DNA from: Planctomycetales bacterium 10988
GTDB lineage: Bacteria; Planctomycetota; Planctomycetia; Pirellulales; Pb10988
Length of the DNA stretch: 64,000 nucleotides
NCBI GenBank assembly: GCA_009664345.1
Contig: CP043547.1
Location: 3,500,709 to 3,564,708 of the forward strand
Direction: 5' to 3'
Below the pieces are notes generated by a model. That model was given only the letters and a program-made list of their open reading frames with translations. It was not told the origin of the DNA and made no database searches. Position numbers and translations under genes: made by a program. The stretch's first letter is position 1. The number at the start of each line of letters is the position of its first letter. Shown here piece by piece: positions 8,079 through 16,940 of this stretch.

Positions 8079-9626
8079 CTAAAGATCGGTGGAGTTGATC
8101 GTATTTTCTCCAGACATTTGCGACTGGATCAAGGCTCGAATTTGGTCTCGCCAAATCGTTCCGACAATCAGCAAAACCAGAACGAGAAGCAGGGCCAAGA
8201 TAATAAGCCAGCCATAGGAAGACTCTTCCTCCTCCTCATTCGTTTGCAGGGCGATATTGCTCCCGGCACGTAATTCCTTGGCGATTTGGGCTTCGAGGAT
8301 CGTTTCGCTGGAGCCTTGCGAGGCATGAGGGTGGAGCGAGCCCATCGTCATATCCGAGGGCGGCCGCATATCATCGGTGTCTCGCTTAGGCTGATCGATC
8401 GTGGGGGCCAAAGCGGCTTTGCGTTTAATATCGCTGATTTCAGTCGAAGGGAGCGAAGCCCCGCGAACTTTGACCGGACGGGTTTCCTCATGGGCTTCAT
8501 TTTGGCCAGCCTCGTATTCTTCTTTCAGCTTTCGAATGGCGGAACGATCTTCGTGATCGAGGATCACCGAGGAAGAACCTGCCACGTCATGATGGGGATT
8601 GGGCAAACAGAAGGGGAGAATGGCCTCGGCAATTTCGCGGGGATGAGAATACCGTTCGGCAGGGTTCTTACGGGTCATCTTCAAGACGATCTCATTGACC
8701 CCATCCGGCACATCGGGCCGCAAGTCCTTCACTGGAGGAACGGCATTGTTGAACCGGGCGACCAGCTTTTCGACCGGATTGTTGCCCGTGAAAGGAAGTT
8801 CCCCAGTCAGCATATGATATAAGGTGCAGCCAAGGCTAAAGATATCCGCTCGGATGTCCGCTTCTTTACTGTTTTGTGCTTGCTCGGGGGCAATAAAGTC
8901 CGGCGTACCGATCATTTGCCCGGTCTGCGTGAGGGCGGTGCCGGGAGTCAATTCGCGGGCAAGTCGAGCAATTCCCAAATCGAGGATCTTCGTCATGGGA
9001 AAATGCAAAGTGCTTTGAGCGACGACCAAGAGATTGCTCGGTTTGATATCGCGGTGGACAAGGCCCCGTTCGTGGGCGTGTTGCAGGCCGAGAGATGCCT
9101 GACGAATACATTCGCAACTCCACTGAAGCGGCAACTTCCCGAAATTGCTGATCCAGGTTTCGAGATCAAACCCATCGACGTATTCCATCGCCAGATAATA
9201 AATATTGTCGGTGCGATCCGAATCGTAAGCGGTCACGATATAAGGATGATTGAGTTGGGCGACCGCACAGACTTCTCGCTGGAACCGGGCCACCGCATCG
9301 GGCCGCTCCATCAACTCATGAGCCATGACCTTGAGGGCGACCATCCGCTGCATGGTCGTTTGTTTGGCTTTATAGACCGTTCCCATGCCCCCTTTGCCGA
9401 GCATGTCCAGGAGTTGATATTTTCCTAAATGAAAACGGGTATGCCCTTGCAAAAGTTGTTCGGATTGCCAAGGCGTCACCCAACCTGATTGCACGATGCG
9501 TCGTGCCAAGATTTCCGGCGGATAGGCAGCCTGAGCGAGCGAGAGCATTTCTTGCAACTGCCCCTCGTCCAACAGCGACGAAGCTCGAAGGCGTTCTATG
9601 AATGTATCGGTTGCCGATCCGTTCAC
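8079..9626 (-). CDS. Transmembrane Ser/Thr protein kinase heading the MoxR-bpX operon
   Basis: A 515-residue Hanks-type kinase from GTG 9626, with GAGGG about 7 nt upstream. Residues 1-68 form a helical N-terminal domain with the motif WQSEQLLQG. The kinase domain follows: glycine loop GKGGMG (77-82), VALKV with the ATP-anchoring Lys at about 99, catalytic HRDIKPSN (191-198), DLG replacing DFG at about 216, and a DIRADIFSLGCTLYHML segment. A juxtamembrane linker of about 120 polar residues leads to one transmembrane helix at about 475-497 (WLIILALLLVLVLLIVG). It is the first gene of the run leading into the bpX/MoxR/vWA genes, so it may phosphorylate them; that link is inferred from gene order. 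It shares its N-terminal motif with the kinases at 24922 and 43767. Confidence 0.93.
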   Translation of the reverse strand: MNGSATDTFIERLRASSLLDEGQLQEMLSLAQAAYPPEILARRIVQSGWVTPWQSEQLLQGHTRFHLGKYQLLDMLGKGGMGTVYKAKQTTMQRMVALKVMAHELMERPDAVARFQREVCAVAQLNHPYIVTAYDSDRTDNIYYLAMEYVDGFDLETWISNFGKLPLQWSCECIRQASLGLQHAHERGLVHRDIKPSNLLVVAQSTLHFPMTKILDLGIARLARELTPGTALTQTGQMIGTPDFIAPEQAQNSKEADIRADIFSLGCTLYHMLTGELPFTGNNPVEKLVARFNNAVPPVKDLRPDVPDGVNEIVLKMTRKNPAERYSHPREIAEAILPFCLPNPHHDVAGSSSVILDHEDRSAIRKLKEEYEAGQNEAHEETRPVKVRGASLPSTEISDIKRKAALAPTIDQPKRDTDDMRPPSDMTMGSLHPHASQGSSETILEAQIAKELRAGSNIALQTNEEEEESSYGWLIILALLLVLVLLIVGTIWRDQIRALIQSQMSGENTINSTDL

Positions 9627-10025
9627 CGTAATCCCTCAAGGGGCAAGAAGATAAAGGAGAAAAGCCAATCGTTCAATCACTTCTGCGGTAACTTCGTTCA
9701 CTCGCTTGTAGATAAGAGATCGCCTCGGTTTCTTGTCTAATGTGGCGTAGAAAAGAGGCTTTGACTAGTCGAACTGCCAAATTTCACCAAGATTCCAGGA
9801 AGAACAGGAAAACCACCGAGCTTCTCTCGCCGGAATGGGAGCTACCATCGCATTTAACTCCGCCATTTAGTATAGCAAGCGTCAAATCAAGCTGCGAGCA
9901 GTTCTTAGCAAGAGATTCCCTTTTTGGTCTGCTTGCAATTCGTAGTCGAGTATGCCATCTTTTTTTACCATTCCTCAACATAACGTACGCGACGAAGATC
10001 GGGTGTAGAAAGGCGGCTACTAGCC
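9627..10025. other. Gene-free divergent intergenic region
   Basis: About 400 nt between the kinase start (minus) and the GntP permease start (plus). It must hold the promoters of both the bpX operon and the permease. I see no convincing coding frame, tRNA or strong hairpin. The reading frames in it overlap on both strands and lack ribosome-binding sites. Confidence 0.6.
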
Positions 10026-11927
10026 ATGTTATTTGCAAGTCTAACCGAGACCGGCCCCCTTTTGCCTCCCTTGGTGGTTTTGGCTCTGGGTATTCTGACC
10101 GTTTTGACCTTAATCATTTGGCTGCGGTTGAATGCTTTTTTGGCCCTGATTTCCGCGGCCCTGTTGGTGAGTCTTCTTTCACCAGGGGCCTTGGCCGACA
10201 AAATCACCAGGGTCGCCGAGGCGTTCGGGACTTCGGCAGGCAAGGTCGGCATCGTTATCGCCATGGCGGCAGTCATCGGTCAATGCATGATGGAAAGTGG
10301 GGCCGCCGATCGAATTGTCAAAGCCTTTTTGAATTTTCTCGGCGAAAAACGAGCCCCGACCGCTTTGATGGGAAGTGGCTTTGTTTTAGCGATCCCTGTC
10401 TTTTTCGACACTGTATTCTATCTGCTGGTGCCGCTGGCTCGTTCGCTGCACAAGAAAACTCGTCGCAATTATCTCCGTTACTTGGTCGCGATTGCCGCAG
10501 GGGGAGCCATTACGCATACCCTCGTTCCGCCGACGCCTGGGCCTTTGCTCATGGCGGCCAATTTGAATTTTGACATCGGTTCGATGATGGTGGTCGGGGC
10601 GATTGTCGCTTTGCCGGCGGCCTGCATGGGGCTCTTGTTTGCATCGATTATTGACCGTTATATGCCGGTACCGATGCGGCCGGTGGGGGCAGGGACCGCT
10701 TCGGAAACAGACGAAGCTCTCGAATCCGCGACCGAAATGCAAATCACCGACGAATCTGAAGAAGCCGCCCGGGAAGCGGAGCAAGAAACTCCCCATCCCA
10801 TGCCGAATTTGTTCCTCTCGCTTCTTCCGGTCATCTTGCCGGTGGGGCTGATTTCGGCGGATACCATTGCGAGTACTTTGGCAAATGCCGAACCGGTCGC
10901 CTTGGTGCAAGTTGCGGATATTGAATACGTTGGGAATCTCGAATCAACACTCTCCGCAGCTGCGGAGGAAGAGCAAGAGGAGAATGAAACCGCTTTGCTC
11001 CCGAATCCTGCCTTGACGGTTTCTCAATTGTTGCCTGAAGCCATGAGCGAGAAGCTGGCTAGTGGTGAAGAACTCAGCAAGGAGGAACTTGCCGACTTTT
11101 TCAATCATCAAGTCATCGAAAATCGCGTCCTGGCGATTACTCCCGATGGCGGCCTCGACCTGGAAGCTTGGGCACAATTGCCGCTTTCCGACGATGCCGA
11201 AGCGATGTTGTTACGGGGGGGCTCGTTGAAACCCCACGAAGCCGCCCGACTGAAGCGGCTTATTTTAGAGGCCACCTTCCCCGATTCCCTCCAAGCCCGC
11301 AATTGGGACACTCCGAAACGGCAAGCCGCCGACTTAACCGCACTGATTGGGAATGCGAACTTGGCCCTTTTCCTGGCCACCATGATTGCGATGGCCGTCT
11401 TGGCATATCAACGCGGGCTTTCGCGAATGCAACTCGCTCGCTCGGTCGAACATGCGTTGATGAGCGGCGGGATTATCATTTTAATTACTGCCGGAGGCGG
11501 GGCTTTCGGGGCCATGTTGACTGCGGCGGAAGTTGGCCCGGCGATTCAAACGATGTTCTCTTCTTCAGGGCAAGCGAGCGGTTTTTCGCTGCTTTGGCTC
11601 GGTTTTGGGGTCGCCTCGATGTTGAAAATCGCCCAAGGTTCCAGCACAGTCGCCATGATTACTGCGTCGAGTATGCTCGCCGCCATGATCACCGGGGATA
11701 TCGAACTCGGCTTCCATCCGGTTTATATCGGGACGGCGATCGGCACCGGCTCGCTGGTCGGCTCGTGGATGAATGATAGCGGCTTTTGGATTTTTGCCAA
11801 AATGGGCGGCCTCACCGAACCGGAAGCTCTCAAGTCCTGGACCATTCTCCTGTTAATCCTTGGCTTTTCCGGCATGGCGGTCACGTTGCTACTCGCGATG
11901 TATTTGCCCTTTCCTCTAGGCACTTAA
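10026..11927 (+). CDS. GntP-family permease with a large hydrophilic insertion
   Basis: A 633-residue multi-pass inner-membrane transporter. The N-terminal half (PPLVVLALGILTVLTLIIW, IPVFFDTVFYLLVPLARSL, THTLVPPTPGPLLMAANL) and the C-terminal half (GGAFGAMLTAAEVG, LLWLGFGVASMLKIAQGSST) match the GntP family of gluconate and related organic-acid proton symporters. Family members are usually around 450 residues. The extra length sits in two hydrophilic stretches: an acidic Glu/Ala segment at about 220-260, and a much longer insertion at about 285-440 between membrane helices. AAAGGCGG precedes the ATG by about 12 nt. The next gene is 225 nt away, so it is probably monocistronic. Substrate cannot be told from sequence. 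Confidence 0.87.
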   Translation: MLFASLTETGPLLPPLVVLALGILTVLTLIIWLRLNAFLALISAALLVSLLSPGALADKITRVAEAFGTSAGKVGIVIAMAAVIGQCMMESGAADRIVKAFLNFLGEKRAPTALMGSGFVLAIPVFFDTVFYLLVPLARSLHKKTRRNYLRYLVAIAAGGAITHTLVPPTPGPLLMAANLNFDIGSMMVVGAIVALPAACMGLLFASIIDRYMPVPMRPVGAGTASETDEALESATEMQITDESEEAAREAEQETPHPMPNLFLSLLPVILPVGLISADTIASTLANAEPVALVQVADIEYVGNLESTLSAAAEEEQEENETALLPNPALTVSQLLPEAMSEKLASGEELSKEELADFFNHQVIENRVLAITPDGGLDLEAWAQLPLSDDAEAMLLRGGSLKPHEAARLKRLILEATFPDSLQARNWDTPKRQAADLTALIGNANLALFLATMIAMAVLAYQRGLSRMQLARSVEHALMSGGIIILITAGGGAFGAMLTAAEVGPAIQTMFSSSGQASGFSLLWLGFGVASMLKIAQGSSTVAMITASSMLAAMITGDIELGFHPVYIGTAIGTGSLVGSWMNDSGFWIFAKMGGLTEPEALKSWTILLLILGFSGMAVTLLLAMYLPFPLGT

Positions 11928-12000
11928 TTTCAAGGTGTTCAAAAAACACAAACCGAGAAAACCCACAACAATAGAAAGAATGCGAAAGAGAAGTATTTTG

Positions 12001-12041
12001 CGAAGAATCGGCGAAAAAGTACTTCGGTTTCGATTTCTTCG
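12001..12041 (+). terminator. Candidate hairpin downstream of the GntP permease
   Basis: CGAAGAATCG at 12001-12010 pairs with CGATTTCTTCG at 12031-12041 with one bulged base, and an inner CGAA/TTCG stem. There is no long T-run after it, so it may be a weak terminator or just a transcript-end stabiliser. Confidence 0.35.
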
Positions 12042-12152
12042 TTGTTTCTGCTCATTCGCAGGTGGTAGATTGACCTCTATCGATTGGTTCGCTTAGCGGT
12101 TGTCTCGACGTTGTGTTGTTTCTTCGGTCCTTCTGTTTATAGAGGAACTCCC

Positions 12153-12509
12153 ATGCAATCCATTCAAGAACGCATTTTAGATGCGATAGAAGATCGTGTT
12201 TCCAAAGCCGATATGGCCTGTTATGTCAGCGAAGCCGATGGGCTTACCGAATCCGGGGCCATCTACGCGATGGAAAATGAAAAGACCTTCCGCTGTATGT
12301 TCTGTTTGGCCTATCTTTTCGATACCCACGGCGGCAAGGTTGAATTTTTCCTCCGTGCCCATGAGCCGAAAATTTCGCCGGAAGGGGACAATCCCAACGC
12401 CCACCGGACCTGCCGTTTTCTTTTTCATGACGGCTCCTCCGTGCAAGCCATGCTGAAGTACTTGGAGGAACTTTGCGAAGTTTCCCGCCAAGAAAAACGA
12501 AGTCACTAA
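12153..12509 (+). CDS. Uncharacterised 118-residue cytosolic protein
   Basis: I do not recognise this family. The start is ATG 12153, preceded by AGAGGAAC at a normal distance; an upstream TTG at 12084 lacks a ribosome-binding site. The protein is small, soluble and acidic, with FRCMFCLAYLF containing a CxxC pair (FRCMFC) in the middle and one Cys near each end. It has no signal peptide or membrane segment. The alternation of polar strands (KVEFFLRAHEPKI, RTCRFLFHDGSS) and a final amphipathic helix suggests a small alpha/beta fold. It stands alone between the permease and the glycosyltransferase, followed by a strong hairpin. Function unknown. Confidence 0.75.
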   Translation: MQSIQERILDAIEDRVSKADMACYVSEADGLTESGAIYAMENEKTFRCMFCLAYLFDTHGGKVEFFLRAHEPKISPEGDNPNAHRTCRFLFHDGSSVQAMLKYLEELCEVSRQEKRSH

Positions 12510-12533
12510 CCGCATTCCCTGGATGCATACTTG

Positions 12534-12579
12534 CCCCTCGAAGGAACACCTCCCTCAAAACGAGGTTGTCTTCGAGGGG
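12534..12579 (+). terminator. Strong hairpin without U-tract after the 118-residue gene
   Basis: CCCCTCGAAG at 12534-12543 is perfectly complementary to CTTCGAGGGG at 12570-12579, and the inner ACCTC/GAGGT extends the stem. No T-run follows, so it is either a non-canonical terminator or an RNA-stability element in the leader of the next gene. Confidence 0.45.
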
Positions 12580-12728
12580 ACATTTCGGGTATCTTTTGCC
12601 TCTCTTCTATCCATAGAAAACGATCTTCTCGAAGTGGTGAAGCCAGGAAGGCAGCACACTTTGGGTAAAGAAAATACTCTAAAAATACTTCCTATCGCGA
12701 ACGGTTGGTCGGCAAAGGAGTGCCACGC

Positions 12729-14561
12729 ATGTCAAATCTTGCAGCCCCGCAACCCCCGTCGGAGGCTTCGGAGCCTTCCGCAAACAGCCTCTTTCCAAAA
12801 CGGCTAGGGTTTCCCTTCGAAGGAAGGTCACTCTTTTCCGAACGTCGGATTCTCCGCTTCATGTGGATTTTAGTCGGCATCGGCCTGCTCGCCCGAGGAG
12901 TACGCTTCTTCCTTTGTTTTCCGCTTTGGGAAGATGAAACCTTTTTGTGCCTCAATCTAGTCGATCGTACCTTTTGGGAATTGACACAACCGCTTGACTG
13001 TCATCAGGTTGCTCCACTTTGTTTCTTGTGGATTCAACGGGCTTCCGTGATGCTTTTCGGTTTCAGTGAGTGGTCACTCAGGCTATATCCGTTTCTTGCC
13101 GGGATCGGGAGTTTGCTGCTGTTCGTCCATCTCTGCCGCCGATTTCTAAAAGGAACGGCCTTACTCTTAGCGGTGGGAATCTTTGCCGTTAGCTATGCCG
13201 GCATCCGTTACGCAGCCGAGGCGAAACCGTATGGATCGGACCTCTTTGTTTCGATGCTCTTGTTGACGTTTGCTGTCGAGTGGTGGCATCAGCCGAGGAA
13301 AACCCGCTGGTTATGGGCCTTGGTTGCCTTCGTTCCGGTGGCGATTTTCCTCTCCTATCCCTCGGTCTTCATGGCGGGCGGCGTTTCGCTGTTGCTCGGC
13401 TATTTACTCTGGCAACAACGCGGCACGCTCGGACAGTGGTCGGCTTGGGTCGCTTACAACGGGCTTCTCGTCGGGGCCTTTGGAACGCTTTTTCTCTTGG
13501 CAACCAGGCATCAAACGGGAGCCGAACTCGATTGGATGCAGGTTTATTGGAAGCACACCTTCCCGCCACTCGACCAACCGGGGCAACTGGTGGTTTGGTT
13601 CGTCGTGACGCATTTCAGCGACTTGGTTGCGTATCCGGTCGGAGGCGAACGCGGTGCCAGTTTCGTGACGGGATTCTGTTTCTTGGTCGGACTTGTTACC
13701 TTGGCCCGACGCCGGCAATTCCCAGTGTTGTTAATGGTTCTCGCTCCGCTGGGGCTCAACTTGATCGCGGCCAGCTTGCAACGTTATCCGTACGGGGGGC
13801 ATGTCCGCTTCGGGCTGTATGCCGCTCCGGTGATCTGCATGATGGCCGGGCTAGGAATGGCGGGTTGCCTGCAAGGACTCCTTGCCTTTTGGCGAAAAGA
13901 AGCGAAAAAGCCGAAGAAAAACCTGCTCACCGAAAATGAGCAAGCCGCTTGGGTCAAGCAGCGAGGACGTCGCTGGGCGATCGGGACGTGTGTGGTGCTG
14001 TCCTTGATTGCGACGGTTTCCATCGTTCGCGATATCTCGCACCCTTTCAAAACCCGGGCCGATTACCAAGCCCGGTCCTTTGCTCAATGGTTTTGGAGCA
14101 ATAGTCAGTACGAAGCGGAAACGGTTTGCATCAAGAGTGACCTCGATTTGGATTTCTCGCCCGATGCTTATGAGCAACTGAGTTGGGCGACGATGTTCCG
14201 CTGCAATATGCATATCTATTCGCCCCGGCATCATGAGCTTGAACCTTTCGCTTGGGAAAAGGTTACCTCGGAGCGACCGCTTCGCGTGTTAGTTTATCGA
14301 GCGGGTGGTTTTGACTTTGACGAGGCAGGTCTCAACAAGTGGCTGGAGGAGATGCAAAGTGATCTTCAACTTGTGTCCAAAGAGCGATTCCCTTTCACTC
14401 GCTATAACAAACGAGAGACGGAATTGATCAATGTCGATCATGTTGATATTTATCGCTTCGCCCGACTCCCGGAAGCCGCCCCTTCCTACGAATCCAATCC
14501 GGTAAATCAACAAGAAACCGCTCCAATGGTTTCTCTACCGGATGCTACTCAACAAAAATAG
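12729..14561 (+). CDS. Multi-pass membrane glycosyltransferase, GT-C / GT39 type
   Basis: A 610-residue protein from ATG 12729, chosen because AAAGGAG lies 9 nt upstream; a TTG at 12705 is also in frame. About nine to eleven transmembrane helices occupy residues 40-440. The first periplasmic loop has the acidic motif WEDETF, as expected for the catalytic Asp/Glu region of GT-C polyprenyl-phosphate-sugar transferases (ArnT/PMT-like), and a later loop has RYAAEAKPYGSD. The C-terminal 160 residues are a soluble periplasmic domain. It probably transfers a sugar from a polyprenyl phosphate donor to an envelope acceptor. A DPM1-like gene that could make such donors is encoded 1.4 kb away on the other strand. 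Acceptor and sugar are unknown. Confidence 0.8.
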   Translation: MSNLAAPQPPSEASEPSANSLFPKRLGFPFEGRSLFSERRILRFMWILVGIGLLARGVRFFLCFPLWEDETFLCLNLVDRTFWELTQPLDCHQVAPLCFLWIQRASVMLFGFSEWSLRLYPFLAGIGSLLLFVHLCRRFLKGTALLLAVGIFAVSYAGIRYAAEAKPYGSDLFVSMLLLTFAVEWWHQPRKTRWLWALVAFVPVAIFLSYPSVFMAGGVSLLLGYLLWQQRGTLGQWSAWVAYNGLLVGAFGTLFLLATRHQTGAELDWMQVYWKHTFPPLDQPGQLVVWFVVTHFSDLVAYPVGGERGASFVTGFCFLVGLVTLARRRQFPVLLMVLAPLGLNLIAASLQRYPYGGHVRFGLYAAPVICMMAGLGMAGCLQGLLAFWRKEAKKPKKNLLTENEQAAWVKQRGRRWAIGTCVVLSLIATVSIVRDISHPFKTRADYQARSFAQWFWSNSQYEAETVCIKSDLDLDFSPDAYEQLSWATMFRCNMHIYSPRHHELEPFAWEKVTSERPLRVLVYRAGGFDFDEAGLNKWLEEMQSDLQLVSKERFPFTRYNKRETELINVDHVDIYRFARLPEAAPSYESNPVNQQETAPMVSLPDATQQK

Positions 14562-14619
14562 AGAGAGAACTGTCAAATAAAAAAAATAATGCTAAATACA
14601 TTAAATAAAATGATTGATC

Positions 14620-14667
14620 AATAAACACTTTGCTGGTTTCATAAGTCGGCAAAGTGTTTATTTTTTT
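14620..14667. terminator. Bidirectional intrinsic terminator
   Basis: AATAAACACTTTGC (14620-14633) and GCAAAGTGTTTATT (14649-14662) form a 14-bp perfect stem with a 15-nt loop, followed by TTTTT on the plus strand and a T-rich tail on the minus strand. It separates the convergent glycosyltransferase and peptidase genes. Confidence 0.88.
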
Positions 14668-14688
14668 GTTGAACGGAAAGAAGATTTA

Positions 14689-15114
14689 TTATCCATAGCC
14701 CGCTTCGTCAAGTTCGTCTTCATCGAGGCCGAAGTGGTGGCCGACTTCGTGCATGATAGTAATTCGCATTTGTCGGCGAAGTTCCGATAGATCGCGGGTG
14801 CCGGTCTGGGAAGAAATGACCAGTAAGCCCAACCGGAAAACATAAATTTGATCGGGTAGGGCCAGGCTTTCAAGATGCCGCTTGAGGATGGGCGTGCCAG
14901 TATAAAGCCCACAGAGAGATTCGGGAGAACCGGCTAAACCGAGAGAATCTAGAAGTTTCTCCGATGGGAGATCGTCCAAAATAAGCGGGACGACCTCCAA
15001 TACTTCTTGCACTTCGTGGGGAGTTTGCGCGAGAACCTCTTCGAAGATCGTATCGAACTTCTCGCGGGCCGCATCGGTCAGCGGCCAGGGAAATTGTCCG
15101 AAAAAGGGACGCAT
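14689..15114 (-). CDS. Zincin-like metallopeptidase family protein
   Basis: A 141-residue protein from ATG 15114 (an earlier ATG at 15138 would lie inside the upstream gene). Near the C-terminus it has HEVGHHFGLDEDEL, a HExxH zinc site with a third His and a downstream acidic ligand, the signature of the small zincin-like family often annotated as DUF1025 or MtfA-like minimal peptidases. Length is normal for that family. The start overlaps the stop of the GT2 gene by 1 nt (TAATG), so the two are translationally coupled. It ends at a strong bidirectional terminator. Substrate is not known for the family. Confidence 0.88.
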   Translation of the reverse strand: MRPFFGQFPWPLTDAAREKFDTIFEEVLAQTPHEVQEVLEVVPLILDDLPSEKLLDSLGLAGSPESLCGLYTGTPILKRHLESLALPDQIYVFRLGLLVISSQTGTRDLSELRRQMRITIMHEVGHHFGLDEDELDEAGYG

Positions 15115-15992
15115 TAGCGATATTTCCAAATACACCACAACGCGCGGAAGCCATCTTTCCAGGTGATTTTCTTTCCTTGTTCATACGTCCGGCCACTGTA
15201 AGTAATGGGTCGTTCGTAGATGCGGACGCCTGGAATGCGGGCGATTTTAGCCGTCATCTCCGGCTCGATGCCGAAGCGTTTTTCTTTGAGATCGGGTGTG
15301 ATTTGATTGAGGGTCTCTAGGCGGAAAACTTTATAACAGGTTTCCATATCTGTCAGATTTAAATTCGTCCGCATATTGGAAAGCCAAGTCAAAAAGTGAT
15401 TGCCCATCGAATGCCAGAAATAGAGCACACGATGACTTTCGCCAATGAAACGGCTGCCGAAGACCGCGTCGGCTTGTCCTTCAACGATTGGCTGAATCAG
15501 CTTTAAATACTCGGAAGGATCGTATTCCAAGTCGGCATCTTGAATGATGACCGCGGTTCCGGTCGCTTTTTCGAATCCGGTTTTCAAGGCCGCCCCTTTG
15601 CCTTGATTGACTTCATGCTTGAAATAGCGGAAACCAATTTCGTCCTTCAAATCTTCCAGTAACTCCCGAGTCCCATCGGTGCTGCAATCGTCGATGACGA
15701 TCATTTCCTTGCGGACCGGTTGTTCGGCGACACGTTCCAACAGATGGCGGACTGTATTTTTCTCGTTATAGACAGGAATTACAACGCTGAGGACAAAGTC
15801 TTCCGGAATGGAAAAAAGGCCGATACTACGGCAGGCCGTGATTCCCAATAACCGTTCCAAGAGGGCCACGCGTTGATTGTGCTGCTCTGGGCTTTCTTGA
15901 TCCGGGTCTTGCGCAATCATGTTCAAGACCATTTCCTGAAGGTTTTCCGGTTCCAACGTTTCCAGCGAAGTGGCTGCTTTATCACCATCCAT
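15114..15992 (-). CDS. GT2 glycosyltransferase, dolichyl/polyprenyl-phosphate sugar synthase-like
   Basis: A 292-residue protein from ATG 15992; TTG codons at 16001 and 15998 are possible but less likely. Residues 1-65 are a helical extension. The GT-A fold starts at [19 protein letters not shown], with [11 protein letters not shown], the metal-binding [11 protein letters not shown], and [20 protein letters not shown]. This is the DPM1/DPG synthase pattern, in which a nucleotide-sugar is transferred to a polyprenyl phosphate. No membrane helix follows, so it is of the soluble or peripheral type. It is coupled to the zincin-like gene. It could supply the lipid-linked sugar used by the GT-C enzyme at 12729; that is inference from proximity. 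Confidence 0.88.
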   Translation of the reverse strand: MDGDKAATSLETLEPENLQEMVLNMIAQDPDQESPEQHNQRVALLERLLGITACRSIGLFSIPEDFVLSVVIPVYNEKNTVRHLLERVAEQPVRKEMIVIDDCSTDGTRELLEDLKDEIGFRYFKHEVNQGKGAALKTGFEKATGTAVIIQDADLEYDPSEYLKLIQPIVEGQADAVFGSRFIGESHRVLYFWHSMGNHFLTWLSNMRTNLNLTDMETCYKVFRLETLNQITPDLKEKRFGIEPEMTAKIARIPGVRIYERPITYSGRTYEQGKKITWKDGFRALWCIWKYR

Positions 15993-16468
15993 TGCCAACA
16001 ATTCCTACTGTCAAAAAAGAGGCCACTTTCCCATCGAGTACGCTTTGAGAACGCAAATTCTACCTAGAAAAGTAAGAACTTTCGTCTAACGGGGGGCAAC
16101 GCGATGGGAACGAATGCTATGCGAAAGGCCCTTCCAATCTCTTTGCGATTGAGAATGGCCTGAAAAGTTACTATTTCTCTCACAGCTTACCTCATCGCTA
16201 TTGCTTTGAATAGGCGAGTTTCAAGGAGTAATTCCGAGAAAGCCGGGCCACAGTGGATTGACCCTACTTGCAATGAATGTATAAACCAAGGTAATTTACA
16301 GTCATATACTAACTTTTCTATAAGTTTTCTATTTTTTCACCCTCTTTTTTTCATAAAAGGGTGTTCATCGTCGATTTGCAAGTTAGGATAAAACGGGACT
16401 CCTGGAAGTCAACTCGTTGTTCATCTCTATTTAATCGCTTCGAATTTCTTGGTAAGGGGAGCATTGCT
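15993..16468. other. Gene-free intergenic region
   Basis: About 475 nt between the divergent GT2 and small membrane protein genes, becoming AT-rich towards 16300-16350. Short frames here have no ribosome-binding site and no recognisable product. It should contain both promoters. Confidence 0.55.
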
Positions 16469-16717
16469 GTGGCAGAAGAAGACAAACTCAATCAACTCGA
16501 ACGCCAAATCGCTGAACTTGAAGATCGGGAAAATACTCGTTTCTACATTTCAGTGTTGGGAATTATTGTTTGTTTGGGACTCATCTCTGGGGTTTGGTTT
16601 ACTTCCAATTATTATGATGGCATTGCCTACCGTAAGATGCTGGATATCTCAGGGAGTACCGATGCCCCGGCAGAAGAACCGGGTGGTGAGGAAGCGGAAG
16701 CAGCCGAAACCGAATAA
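16469..16717 (+). CDS. Small single-pass membrane protein, 82 residues
   Basis: I set the start at GTG 16469 because GGGGAG lies 8 nt upstream and the frame before it has no coding character. The protein has an N-terminal amphipathic coiled-coil (DKLNQLERQIAELEDRE), one transmembrane helix (FYISVLGIIVCLGLISGVWF) and an acidic Ala/Glu tail. The layout suggests a cytoplasmic coiled-coil anchored in the inner membrane. I do not recognise a family. The following membrane protein gene starts 223 nt later. Confidence 0.62.
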   Translation: MAEEDKLNQLERQIAELEDRENTRFYISVLGIIVCLGLISGVWFTSNYYDGIAYRKMLDISGSTDAPAEEPGGEEAEAAETE

Positions 16718-16940
16718 GCTTCTTTCCATTGTGAACACCTGGTCGATCTCATGGATGCCAGGAAAAACCGATTGGCGAACATTGCGCTTGATGGCGTGCT
16801 GTTCGCTTTTTTATTGTTTAGAACTGGATACTGATGACTCAGAAAGAATGCGATTTGGCTGTTCGGTCGGGAGGAATTTCGTAAGATAAAGAAATGGCTT
16901 CGACGAATCGATCTTCTCCCACTTTGCAGAGAAAGTACCC

